Source of the DNA: Mesostigma viride
Lineage: Eukaryota; Streptophyta; Mesostigmatophyceae; Mesostigmatales; Mesostigmataceae
NCBI GenBank assembly: GCA_009746045.1
Contig: RPFO01000015.1
Location: 3,227,836 to 3,291,835, forward strand
DNA length: 64,000 bases
Reading direction: 5' to 3'
Position numbers and translations under genes: made by a program. Under the pieces are notes generated by a model, which saw only the letters and a list, made by a program, of their open reading frames with translations, ran no database searches and was not told where the DNA came from. How positions within the stretch are numbered: the first letter of the stretch is position 1; every line of letters starts with the position of its first letter. Positions 47,008-57,929 of the stretch are shown in pieces.

Positions 47008-47639
47008 GCCCCGTTGTACTTCTCGGTCAACAGATTTTATATTGCATTTGTGAGATGATTGTGGGTGTCCATTTTGCACACCACCCACAGCCATGCTTGA
47101 GTGCACCGTTCCTTGTGTGTGTATCAATACAGTTTGTGTTCGTATTTGATCAGTTGTGCCATTTCATCGGGTTGTTGCATGCCATCTGAATATGTTCACT
47201 CCCCGTTGCCATTTTATCATACTAGTGTTGTGAGCTCAGAGCAATGGATGCATGATGCAGTGTTGTGATTCAGTGTAGATATTGACGATTTTACCTTTGA
47301 TCAGCATGATGGATGCTTGGCCAGCGATGGGTCGGAGGTTGACACTTGATGACCGTGATGATCATTGCCCTGAATGTTCAATATTGGTGTTTTTCTTAAC
47401 ATCCCAGTCGATATTTTTGCAATAAACCATGTCTCCCACGGCTCATGACATTGTGGTGCATTTTATCATGCACCTGAGAGTGTTTCCAGCTTGTTTTGTC
47501 AGTTCCTTTCAGTACGCTTGCCCCGTACCGCTGCACGTGTTGTCTCTCCTGGCATTGCCACCTTGTCGTGTCCCACCTTGGCCTTTTCCTTCTCCGTCTC
47601 TGCTGCGGCACGCACTTCCTTGCTGCGGATGTGCATTAT

Positions 47640-47955
47640 GCGTGCTTTGTGATATATCACTTCCCCTGAGTGGTTGTGATTTATCACCTTGTCACATTTT
47701 GTTTTTCTGTGGGTTTGTGACATTTTGTGACACTTTGACATGTTGTGATAGTGACGTTATCACAAAATATGCTGGTTTTATCACGTTTGTCACGTTTTGT
47801 CACAATCATGACATGTCTCGATCACAATTTGTCACAGTTTTATCACATTTTGTCACATTTTGTCACGTTTTATCATTTTTTTATCACAAAATGTCACAAA
47901 AGTGACATTTTGTGATAAAAAAATATCACAAAATGTCACAGACCCCTTCCCGGTG
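47640..47955. repeat. right subterminal motif array of the 6.7-kb transposon
   Basis: Dense TTTTGTGACA/TGTCACAAAA motifs on both strands end in the terminal inverted repeat. Within 47880-47940 a hairpin AAAATGTCAC / GTGACATTTT occurs. The pattern mirrors 41225-41750. Confidence 0.7.
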
Positions 47956-48089
47956 TAACGTGGGGTGCCACTGTGCCACCGGCACACCGGCACACCGGCA
48001 CACCGGCACACCATGCCACCATAAAACTACCACTTTATGATTTTGTATGGTGTCACAAGGTAACCTAACGTCCAATACTAATGTTATAA

Positions 48090-48373
48090 TCTGATCAGGC
48101 ACTCCGCAAAGGTGAAAACCTTTGCGTTCAGTGCCGGGCCGCGGAAAACGTGGAAAACGCGATCTGCAAATGAATCCGACCGGAATCGAACTGGGGACCT
48201 CTCGCACCAATTTTGCTGACTATAGGACGGACGTCTCCGGTTACCATGGCATCGCCAACTTACACCTACAGTCATCCGCAAAAGTTCTCCTGTCCGGGGA
48301 GTGATGCAAGCCTTTCGGATTTGGTACTAGATAAATCACTCGAGATCTGTGTAGTGTGTGTAGGAGTACTGTT
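48090..48373 (-). mobile_element. SINE-like retroposon, 5'-truncated copy
   Basis: This is the reverse complement of the last 280 bp of 36661-37041, almost identical. It is flanked by AATGTTATAA at 48080-48089 and 48374-48383. Both copies contain the same 60-codon frame, which is a product of the repeat rather than a gene. Confidence 0.75.
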
Positions 48374-48527
48374 AATGTTATAATGTCCACAAGCACTGCC
48401 TAACGTGGGGTGCCACTGTGCCACCGTGCCACCGTGCCACCGTGCCACCATGCCACCATAAAACTACCATTTTATGATTTTGTATGGTGTCACGAGGTAA
48501 CATAACGTCCAATACTAATGTTATATT

Positions 48528-48572
48528 TGATCAGGCACTCCGCAAAGGTGAAAACCATTTGCGTTCAGTACC
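48528..48572 (-). mobile_element. SINE-like retroposon, 45-bp end fragment
   Basis: Only the last 45 bp (TGATCAGGCACTCCGC...) are present, flanked by GTTATATT at 48520-48527 and 48573-48580. The target duplication shows it is a separate, severely 5'-truncated insertion and not a deletion remnant. Confidence 0.7.
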
Positions 48573-48834
48573 GTTATATTGCCCACAAGCACTGCCCAAC
48601 GTGGGGTGCCACTGTGCCACCGTGCCACCGTGCCACCGTGCCACCGTGCCACCGTGCCACCGTGCCACCGTGCCACCGTGCCACCGTGCCACCGTGCCAC
48701 CGTGCCACCGTGCCACCGTGACATTTCTTGACACACGCATCACTCCGAAAACCCATTTTCTTCCCCTGGAAATTATTTGGAGAAGGAATAATTAATGGTC
48801 AGTTTGACCTCTAATATCTTATGATGCCATGTGG

Positions 48835-50560
48835 TCCAAAAAATTTTGGGGAGTCGGCAGCATGGTAACATGGTGACATTTGCTAGCAAAAAATACCGTA
48901 TTTTCAGCACTTTCTGGCATGTATGCATATATAAAGACATCAAATGAACTCAGTTGGGCCTGGGACTTTGCACATGTTCTAAACACATCCCATGCAGCAT
49001 GCCCACAAAGTTTCAGGCTGGTTGGATGACAAATAGGTGACAAATGCTAGCATAAATACCCCAAAATGCAGTTTTTCATGGTTTTTCAAGGGTTTCATCA
49101 CACATATGCATACATAATGACTCCAAATGAACTCAGTTGGGCCTGGGACTTTGCACATGTTGTAAACACATTCAATGCAGCATGCCCACAAAGTTTCAGG
49201 CTGGTTGGATGACAAATAGGTGACAAATGCTAGCATAAATACCCCCAAATGCAGTTTTTCTTGGTTTTTCAAGGGTTTTATCACACATATGCATACATAA
49301 TGACTCCAAATGAACTCAGTTGGGCCTGGGACTTTGCACATGTTGTAAACACATTCAATGCAGCATGCCCACAAAGTTTCAGGCTGGTTGGATGACAAAT
49401 AGGTGACAAATGCTAGCATAAATACCCCCAAATGCAGTTTTTCTTGGTTTTCCAAGGGCTTTATCACACATATGCATACATAATGACTCCAAATGAACTC
49501 AGTTGGGCCTGGGACTTTGCACATGTTGTAAACACATCCCAAGCAGCATGCCCACCAAGTTTCAGGCTGGTTGGATGACAAATAGGTGACAAATGCTAGC
49601 ATAAATACCCCCCAAATGCAGTTTTTCTTGGTTTTTCAAGGGTTTTATCACACATATGCATACATAATGACTCCAAATGAACTCAGTTGGGCCTGGGACT
49701 TTGCACATGTTGTAAACACATCCCAAGCAGCATGCCCACAAAGTTTCAGGCTGGTTGGATGACAAATAGGTGACAAATGCTAGCATAAACACCCCCCAAA
49801 TGCAGTTTTTCTTGGTTTTTCAAGGGTTTTATCACACATATGCATACATAATGACTCCAAATGAACTCAGTTGGGCCTGGGACTTTGCACATGTTGTAAA
49901 CACATTCAATGCAGCATGCCCACAAAGTTTCAGGCTGGTTGGATGACAAATAGGTGACAAATGCTAGCATAAATACCCCCAAATGCAGTTTTTCTTGGTT
50001 TTTCAAGGGTTTTATCACACATATGCATACATAATGACACCAATAGAGCTCAGTTGGAGCTGGAACTTTGCAATGTTGTAAACACATCCCAAGCAGCATG
50101 CACACAAAGTTTCAGGCTGGTTGGATGACAAATAGGTGACAAATGCTAGCATAAATACCCCCCAAATGCAGTTTTTCTTGGTTTTCCAAGGGTTTTATCA
50201 CACATATGCATACATAATGACTCCAAATGAACTCAGTTGGGCCTGGGACTTTGCACATGTTGTAAACACATCCCAAGCAGCATGCCCACCAAGTTTCAGG
50301 CTGGTTGGATGACAAATAGGTGACAAATGCTAGCATAAATACCCCCCAAATGCAGTTTTTCTTGGTTTTCCAAGGGTTCCAACACATGGGTGCCTATATC
50401 AATGAACTCAGTTAAGCCTAGAAAATTGCACAGCTCATAAAAACATCTATGTTAACTGCCCACAAGAAATTCAGACTGTTTGCATGACAAATAGGTGACA
50501 GATGCTAGCAAACATAGCACAAAAATGGCAGTTCCTAGTAATTGTTTTTCGTGGGTTTCA
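48835..50560. repeat. 183-bp tandem satellite
   Basis: The anchor GGTTGGATGACAAATAGGTG recurs at 49020, 49203, 49386, 49569, 49753, 49937, 50119 and 50303, spacing 182-184 bp. Units in the centre are about 95% alike; the outer ones (48835-48960 and 50380-50560) are diverged. On the minus strand a frame of 61 codons per unit stays open through several units. The frame has no plausible promoter or start context and probably has no function. Confidence 0.9.
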
Positions 50561-50750
50561 TCCCATAGTTGAATGTCAACCCTTCCAGTTTGGGATATAT
50601 AGTCAGGTTCCCAACAACACATCTAGATGATATATTATGTGATATTGCAGGAAGGCAGACTTAGGGGCACACGCCCATGATACAACGTCAACATGTACAT
50701 CAACAACACACACGTAACTTAGCTAATCATCATAATAAAAAGCACACCTT

Positions 50751-50944
50751 CCCCACCCACCCACCCACCCACCCACCCACCCACCCACCCACCCACCCAC
50801 CCACCCACCCACCCCACCCACCCACCCACCCACCCACCCACCCACCCACCCACCCACCCACCCACCCACCCACCCACCCACCCACCCACCCACCCACCCA
50901 CCCACCCACCCACCCACCCACCCACCCACCCACCCACCCACCCA
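50751..50944. repeat. (CCCA)n microsatellite
   Basis: About 48 units of CCCA/CACC with one slipped unit near 50814. The long open frames on both strands are repeat artefacts. Confidence 0.97.
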
Positions 50945-50950
50945 TATAAC

Positions 50951-51145
<195 letters not shown>

Positions 51146-51162
51146 GCACACACACAGTCATG

Positions 51163-51262
51163 CCTTCCCTCCCTCCCTCCCTCCCTCCCTCCCTCCCTCC
51201 CTCCCTCCCTCCCTCCTCCCTCCCTCCCTCCCTCCCTCCCTCCCTCCCTCCCTCCCTTCCCC
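51163..51262. repeat. (CCCT)n microsatellite
   Basis: About 24 units of CCCT/TCCC with one slip. With the two preceding arrays it forms a 510-bp stretch of consecutive tetranucleotide repeats of three kinds, followed by CATT/CATG debris to 51310. Confidence 0.97.
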
Positions 51263-51478
51263 CATCATTCATGCATCCGTTCATTCATGCATGCATCCAC
51301 TCGTTCATTAACATGCCTCCGTTGGTCAGGGGTTCAAAATGATGCAACAGACACCAGAAAAGGGAGAAGGAGCCGCCTCCCCAACGTGCCGCCCGGCGAC
51401 GGCAGCGATGGGCCTAGGGGGGTAACGGTGCGCTTTGTCTTGTTCGCCGGGGTGCGCCGGCGGGGTGCGGGCACTTAA

Positions 51479-51643
51479 ATTCAGGAGCAATAGCACAAGC
51501 AATGTCATGATTCCAAACGCCAAGAACTGCACTTATTGTAATATTCCTTTGGTAAAATGCAATTCAAGAGCAATAGCGCAAGCAATGTCATGATTCCAAA
51601 CGCCAAGAACTGCACTTATTGTAATATACCTTTAGTAAAATAA
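51479..51643. repeat. 82-bp tandem duplication
   Basis: The segment from AATTCAGGAGCAATAGCACA to TTATTGTAATAT is present twice in tandem (starts 51479 and 51561) with about six differences. Confidence 0.85.
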
Positions 51644-51660
51644 CAGCCGGATTTCCCCTG

Positions 51661-51945
51661 TCATAAATTTACCTCAGATTTCCCAGTGACACGGTCGGCT
51701 TCATCATCCGAAGCACCAGAGGCAAGTATTCTCTCAAGTTCATTCACTGCGCCCCTGTGATACACGGCCGCTTGCATTTTCTTCCTTTCTTCATCATCTA
51801 CACCTGTCACGGATACAGGGCCTGTATCCTTTGTCTGGTTCTCTTGCCCCGGTGGTTCATGGCCGGGATCCATTGTGTCTGGTGGGGCTACTGCGTCCTT
51901 TTCCATCGCTGGTGCTTTCCGATATCCCCTACATGTAAAGACCAA
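51661..51945 (-). CDS. uncharacterised short frame, possible gene remnant
   Basis: Ninety-four codons, or 81 from the internal methionine at about 51906. The sequence is rich in Glu, Asp, Pro and Thr, with a helical stretch E-E-R-K-K-M-Q-A-A-V near the middle and N-E-L-E-R-I-L-A-S-G later. It looks more protein-like than chance frames nearby, but I recognise no family. Its first 40 bp lie in the arm of a large inverted repeat whose other arm (52310-52365) carries a mirrored partial copy of the start region. It may be the last exon of a gene interrupted by the fold-back. Confidence 0.3.
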   Translation of the reverse strand: MVFTCRGYRKAPAMEKDAVAPPDTMDPGHEPPGQENQTKDTGPVSVTGVDDEERKKMQAAVYHRGAVNELERILASGASDDEADRVTGKSEVNL

Positions 51946-52365
51946 ATGGTGGTGGCACGGAGTACAAAATTAATGGTGGTGGCACGCCGCCATTGTTGTT
52001 GTTGTTGTTGTGTCCCACGCCGCACACCGGTGGAGTACAATTTGGTGGTGGCACGGTGTGCCGGTGTGCCGGTGTGCCGGTGTGCCGGCCAGTGATTGGC
52101 CCGTTGCTGATTTTCTGATATGCAGCCTAGTAAAAATTGGCCGCAAATCTTGTGCCCACGTGCGACCGGACGAATTTGCGGCCAATTTTTATTAGGCTGC
52201 ATGTCAGCAAATCAGCAACGGGCCAATCACTGGCCGGCACACCGGCACACCGGCACACCGGCACACCGGCACACCGGCACACCACCAAATTGTACTCCAG
52301 AATGCCCGATGGTCTTTACATGTAGGGGATAATGAACCAGCGATGGAAGCACCAGCGATGGAAGC
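51903..52365. repeat. large fold-back with octamer arrays in the arms
   Basis: The outer arms CCATCGCTGGTGCTT and CCCCTACATGTAAAGACCA (51903-51945) pair with 52310-52365. Inner arms from GGAGTACAATTTGGTGGTG (52031) to GGCCGCAAAT (52148) pair with 52175-52301. A central spacer of about 25 bp remains. The left arm holds an extra 85-bp piece with (GTT)n. (CCGGCACA)n runs lie in both arms. Confidence 0.7.
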
Positions 52366-52390
52366 GATTATGAGGATTTGTTTATATTAA

Positions 52391-54283
52391 GGGACGGTCC
52401 CGGCGCGAATATTTTTGGCGCCGAAAAATTCGCGGTACCCGTCCGTACCGTGAAAAAGTGGTGCACGGTGCGCGCACCCCTACCGGAGCTGGCCATGGCG
52501 ACGTGCTTTCAGGCAGAGTAGAAAAAGATAGCTCGCGGAATGCAGAGAAACTGAGCGAATCTTAAAGACGATGAGTAAATGATACTACTTCGTAGCGGAG
52601 TTCGCGTTTTTTGCAGTGTCGATGATTTTATTGATGACCATCGCCACGGGGGTCCAATCTGATGTTTTCGTCGAGAGGAATAAATTAGAATGCACGCTGG
52701 CGGCGGTGATTGTCAGGTTTTATGGGCTTTACCTAGCGTCAAGGATGCGTTTAAATTGTTATTGGTAAAGATTTAAAAAATTTGCTGGGTTTCGGCAAGA
52801 TTTCCGTCATGATCGGTAAGACACTCTCCAGGCTCGCGGGATGCGCGTCTTATTATTCCATGGAAGGTTGTTCTTTCTTGCGCCGCTGGGCGAAGGACAA
52901 TGCCGGTAATGGTACGATCGTGTGATCAACGTGACCCTATGAATGTTTCGCTTCCTTGATGGGTTATCAACGCAAGTTTTCGGCTTTTTTCCGTGCAGTT
53001 AGCGCCAGGTATAATGCCATTCCGTGCTGCGCATCGCCAGATTCCTGGCACCTTTCAGTGGTTTTTATGTACGTTGCATGGCTGGGACGTGTCAAAGCGC
53101 GACCGTGGCATATCGTCAAGTTGTCAGGGATTTGCTGAGTGGTTTCTTGGAAGGAGATTGCTAACAGCACTCAGTTTTGTGTGAATATTGACGCGGCCTT
53201 TCTTAGCAGAGGCTTCATTGTGGTTAGAGGCTCACAAGCTTGAGTTTCTTTCTTGCCAAACAATTGCGCTGGAAAGAAAGGTGGCAGTGGTTTTTCTGAG
53301 GGGCATACTGCATGGGTGGAACTGCACGTAGGTAGGGGTTATGGTTGTCTTGTCGGCCTTTCTCCCACTAAAATGGGAGAGCCCTAATTCATATGCTGGC
53401 AAGGCAAGGTAACCATGGTGAGAAGCCTTGGCAATCAGCATGTATGACAATTCTGCTTTCTCTGTGGACTGTCTGTTGTTACCCTTGTTGGGCAATTAGT
53501 GGATATGGCTTTCTAGGGTGTGTTTGAGCTTGGTTTTGGGATGATGCCCACACCATAAACCTGGAATATGCTTTAGAAGTGTCGGCTAGGCATGTAGAGC
53601 TACCTGCCTCATTGTTGTGCACACACGCAACAGGTTGCCCGTGTCAAGGTAAGGCAAGGGCACATGACGTGCCCAGCCACCTCCTTGTACATTGTGGTCG
53701 AATTGGGCATGGTCAGGAGCCTTTTGGATGGCATAGGAAGTGTTAGTGTGCCTTAATACTCACTAATGCCTTCCTTAGCGTCTGCACAGGTGGCCAACTG
53801 CCAAAATTAATAACTGCTACAGCTGAGCTCAGAATGCCACCAAACTTTGGTAGTGCCTTCTATGGTCATGACAGAATTCGACTATTACTTTTTAGGCCTA
53901 ATTGATGTGTTATGAGTGTGTATGGGGGCGCCCCGCCTAAAAAAGCGTATTTTTGGCCCAAAAATTAATAACTCAAAGGGATGTGCTGATTTTGTTGATC
54001 CAATTAGGTAGAAACCATGTCCCATGACATTTTTATATGGGTATTACTTTTTTCATGCAACTGGTTCTCCCACTGGTCTGGGCAAGATGTGCCCCGGACA
54101 GCGTTTTTTTCTATTTTTAGCTCATAGCCGGTGTATGGCTGCGGGTAGTACCCCCAACAAGTGGTGGTATGCATGCCCAAACATCATGTTTATGGTCCCC
54201 AAACATCATTCAGTGGTTGTCAGTTGCATTTCTGTAGTTATTAGGGGGCTTCAGTTTTGATACAATTCCATGGGACCCTCCCC
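52391..54283. mobile_element. TTAA-flanked element, putative
   Basis: TTAA lies at 52387-52390 and 54284-54287. Inside, the ends are GGGACGGTCCC and the inverse of GGGGAGGGTCCC. The right 200 bp contain GGGTAGTACCCCCAACAAGTG, a near match to the right arm of the certain TTAA element at 57958-58634, so the right end is fairly safe. The left end rests on the short inverted repeat only. No transposase is seen in the 1.9 kb between. Confidence 0.4.
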
Positions 54284-54439
54284 TTAAAATCTGGAAAGTT
54301 GCTAAAAATAGACATGCCAAAAATAGACCAACCGATGTCGGAAAATTCTGGAAAGTCAAATTCCTTCTACTGGTGTCCTGGACATGCTGCCTACCAATAT
54401 CTAGCATGTTTGGACTCAATTTGCTCCATGTAGGGCTTA

Positions 54440-55225
54440 TAAGGGCATTTTTTGGCACTTTCATACCGTTGTGGAGGTGGCACGGTGGCACGGTGGCACG
54501 GTGGCACGGTGGCACGGTGGCACGGTGGCACGGTGGCACGGTGTCATGAGCATGTCTAGGTAACCCTTGCATGACCCATTACCCTTGATAAATCCCAATG
54601 GATAACCATTGTATGTGCAAATATGTGTGTTTATATGCAACTTTTGAGGTGGCACAGTGGCACGGTGGCACGGTGGCACGATGCCACGGTGCCATGGTGT
54701 ACGTCATGAGCATCTAGGTAACCCTTGCATGACCCATCCACCTACATAAAACCCATGGATAACAATTGCATGTGCAAAGGTGTGTGTTTATATGCAATTT
54801 GAGGTGCAACGGTGTGCCGGTGTGCCGGTGTGCCGGTGTGCCGGTGTGCCGGTGTGCCGGTGTGCCGGTGTGCCGGTGGCACGGTGGCACGATGCCACGA
54901 TGCAACGGTGTCATGAGCATGTCTAGGTAACCCTTGCATGACCCATTACCCTTGATAAATCCCAATGGATAACCATTGTATGTGCAAATATGTGTGTTTA
55001 TATGCAACTTTTGAGGTGGCACGGTGGCACGGTGGCACGGTGGCACGATGCCACGGTGCCACGGTGTCATGAGCATCTAGGTAACCCTTGCATGACCCAT
55101 CCACCTACATAAATCCCATGGATAACAATTGCATGTGCAAAGGTGTGTGCATACATGCAATTTGAGGTGTGCCGGTGTGCCGGTGTGCCGGTGTGCCGGT
55201 GTGCCGGTGTGCCGGCCGCCGACGA
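54440..55225. repeat. satellite with embedded octamer arrays
   Basis: Four units of about 160-205 bp share GTCATGAGCATGTCTAGGTA, ACCCTTGCATGACCCAT, GATAACCATTGTATGTGCAA and TGTGTTTATATGCAA. Each is followed by an array of 8-bp units: GGTGGCAC in units at 54479 and 55017, GGTGTGCC at 55167, and both kinds in one array at 54812-54898. Length differences between units come from the octamer number. Confidence 0.85.
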
Positions 55226-55343
55226 ACTTTTTTTTCCTCAAAGACTTTAGTTGAAACTTTAAATGCATGAAAATGCAACTTTCAAAACTGAAGTACAATT
55301 TGAAAAATGTAGTACAATTCCAGGTGTGCTTAGGGAGCCCCAT

Positions 55344-55640
55344 TTGAACATCGCATTCACTCCCTCTCTCTTGCTTGGACTGCTATGCAGAACAAGAAGA
55401 GGTGGAATTAAGACGATTTTCCAGGCTCATACACCAGCTCCTGTGGGCAAGCCCCCCCCCCCCCCCAAGAGGAAGGGGCGCTTTGCTGAGTAGAATAGTC
55501 AGGGTTTTCTAGATTAGATTAGCTTAGAGTTAGATTAGAACTTTCGGTTTCGCGGCTTTGCCCACCTCCATCCATCCAGCAAGGGAATATGTGCTACATG
55601 ATCTCCCTACGGAGTCATGTTATGACTTAATATTTTTATT
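55344..55640 (+). pseudogene. LINE ORF2 3' end, 5'-truncated
   Basis: This matches the last 45 codons of the frame at 56800-57780 with frameshifts and a run of 14 C. A 3' UTR and a variant hairpin CTCC-CTAC-GGAG at 55603-55614 follow. It is a 5'-truncated LINE insertion. Confidence 0.7.
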
Positions 55641-55675
55641 TAGTCCCTGTAACTAGGTCCCTGTAACTAGGGCCT

Positions 55676-56690
55676 GGCTACCGCCTGGCCGACCTGATTT
55701 ATGCGGATGACACCACCCTCATCGCGCGCCCCGAGCACATTCAGACCTGGCTGGACTGTCTGGGCTTGGAGGCGAGGGCGGTGGGGTTGGAGATTAGTGT
55801 CAAAACTGAGGCGATGGTGATTGGGGCCTCCATTACACCGCCGCTACCGCGCCTGCTCGACGGGACGACGGTCCCGTTCCGCGACCGCTTCAAACTGTTG
55901 GGGAGCTGGCTCCCTGACACCGCCGACGATGTGGACACCCGCATCGGCCTGGCCTGGGCTAGGCTTCGTTCGCTCAACACCTACTGGCGCTCCAAGGGCC
56001 TGGGCGCGCACCGCAAGCGCATGCTCTTCAAGGTCCTCGTCCTCACGGTGCTCACGTATGGCACCGAGGCCCGGACACTCACACCCACACTGGCAGCTAG
56101 GCTAGACGGCACAGTTTACAGGATGCTCCGACAGCCGGTCCTGAACGTAGGGTTTTCCAAGCGCCCGTCATCAGAGTATTTGTATCAGGGCATGCCTCGT
56201 ATTTCGGACGAGATTAGACAGCGTAGGATAGCATTTGTAGGACACCTAGCTCGCACCAGCCAGGTCGACACCGCCCTTGGTCTGGCAGGCCCCCAGCGGC
56301 TTGGCCAGCCAGGGCGGCATATTCTGACCTGGCCTGGCCCCAAGGGCATTCCCAAAAGGGTAGGGAAACATGTCACGAACTACGTCCATATGTTGCTGGA
56401 TGACCTACTGGTCCCAGCCCAGTTTAATTGAATACCGCATCCACTCTCTCTCCCTTCTTTGGACTGCTATGCAGAACAAGACGCGGTGGCAGAAGATTGT
56501 CAAGGCTCACACGCCCGACCCTGTGGGCAAGCCACCTCCCCCCAAGCGGAGGAGGCGTTTTGATGAGTAGGGTAGTTAGGATTTTTCTAGACTAGATAGA
56601 TTAGCGTTAGTTAGAATAGTCGGATTACGCGGCTCTCCTCCCTCCACCACCCATCAAGGAATATGTGCTACATGATCTCCCAACGGAGGC
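55676..56690 (+). pseudogene. LINE ORF2 RT C-terminal half, 5'-truncated
   Basis: It opens with Y-R-L-A-D-L-I-Y-A-D-D-T-T-L-I-A, the catalytic YADD block, and continues through L-L-G-S-W-L-P-D-T, L-T-Y-G-T-E-A and Q-R-R-I-A-F-V-G-H-L-A-R-T-S-Q-V-D. A stop occurs at 56429-56431 where the copy at 56800 reads on for 50 more codons. The 3' UTR ends with the hairpin CTCCCAACGGAG at 56677-56688 and a TTAA tail. Confidence 0.8.
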
Positions 56691-56799
56691 ATTAATTAAT
56701 TAATTAATTAACCGGGTTAATTAATTAGGAACATCACTCCGTTGGGAGTCAATGTAGCACATATCCCTGAGGATGTAGCACATATCCCTGGACCACGTC

Positions 56800-57780
56800 A
56801 TGCGCCAGGCACGTGCGCGCTTTACTGCTCTTAAGGGGTTCGAGCCAGGCTTGGACATCCTTAACGAGCGTGGGCACGGCGGGGTTAGCACGGGTTACCG
56901 CCTGGCTGACCTGATTTATGCGGACGACACCACCCTCATCGCGCGCCCCGAGCACATTCAGACCTGGCTGGACTGTCTGGGCCTGGAGGCGAGGGCGGTG
57001 GGGTTGGAGATTAGTGTCAAAACTGAGGCGATGGTGATTGGGGCCTCCAGTCGCCCACCGCTGCCGCGCCTGCTAGACGGGACGGAGGTCCCACTCCGCG
57101 ACCGCTTCAAGCTGTTGGGGAGTTGGCTTCCGGACACTGCCGACGATGTGGACACCCGCATCGGCCTTTCCTGGGCCAAGCTCCGTTCGCTCAACACCTA
57201 CTGGCGCTCCAAGGGCCTGGACGAGCACCGCAAGCGCATGCTCTTCAAGGTCCTCGTCCTCACGGTGCTCACGTATGGCGCCGAGGCATGGACACTCACG
57301 GCAACCCTGGCAGCCAAGCTAGACGGCACGGTCACCCGGATGCTCCGACAGGTCCTGAATGTCGGGTTTTCTCAGCGTAGGTCCTTAGAGTCTTTGTATC
57401 ACGGTATGCCGCGTATTTCGGACGAGATTAGACAGCGTAGGATCGCATTTGTAGGACATCTTGCTCGCACCAGCCAGGTCGACACCGCCCTTGGTCTGGC
57501 CGGTCCCCAGCGGCTCGGCCAACCGGGGCGGCACATTTTGACCTGGCCTGGCCCCAAGAACATTCCTAAAAAGGTAGGGAAACATGCCATGACCTATACC
57601 CAGATGTTGCTGGACGACCTAGTGGTCCCAGCCCAGTTTGAGTACCGCATCCACTCTCTCTCCCGTCTTTGGACTGCCATGCAAGACAAGACGCGGTGGA
57701 AGAAGATTGTCAAGGCGCACACGCCAGCCCCTGTGGGCAAGCCGCCTCCCCCCAAACGGAGGAGCCGTTTTGATGAGTAG
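56800..57780 (+). pseudogene. LINE ORF2 RT C-terminal half, open frame
   Basis: A 326-codon open frame is the best-preserved copy of this LINE's RT C-terminus in the window. Y-A-D-D-T-T lies near residue 40, L-L-G-S-W-L-P near 110, L-T-Y-G-A-E-A-W-T-L near 165, and a basic Pro-rich end (P-P-P-P-K-R-R-S-R-F-D-E). The endonuclease and first RT blocks are absent, so it cannot be active. Its 3' UTR runs to 57930, with the hairpin CTCCCAACGGAG at 57883-57894 and a (TTTAA)n tail. Confidence 0.85.
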
Positions 57781-57929
57781 CGTAGATAGGCTTTTCTAGA
57801 CTAGATATAGCTTAGAGTTAGGTTAGTTCGATTACGCGGCTTCCTCCACACCACCCACCCAACCTGGAATATGTGCTACATGATCTCCCAACGGAGACAT
57901 GTTATAATTTAATTTAATTTAATTTAATA

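Larger units (their letters stand above)
41225..47955. mobile_element. 6.7-kb DNA transposon, CACCGGGAAGGGG termini, TA duplication
   Basis: The left end CACCGGGAAGGGG-GTGTGACATTTTGTGATATTT and the right end are inverted copies. TA lies outside each end (41223-41224 and 47956-47957). The empty site, GCACTGCC-TA-ACGTGGGG, is present in the same satellite at 48386-48410, which fixes both borders. Both subterminal regions (about 500 and 300 bp) are dense in GTGACA/TTTTGTGA motifs on alternating strands. Terminal CAC and motif-rich subterminal regions recall CACTA/EnSpm elements, whereas TA recalls Tc1/mariner. I could not read a transposase; candidate terminal exons are listed separately. Confidence 0.75.
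47956..48735. repeat. satellite M array, right part
   Basis: This continues the array of 40900-41224 with the same unit. The octamer is CCGGCACA at 47977-48012 but CCGTGCCA at 48419-48450 and at 48613-48722, where there are about 14 units. Two SINE-like copies are inserted in it. Confidence 0.8.
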
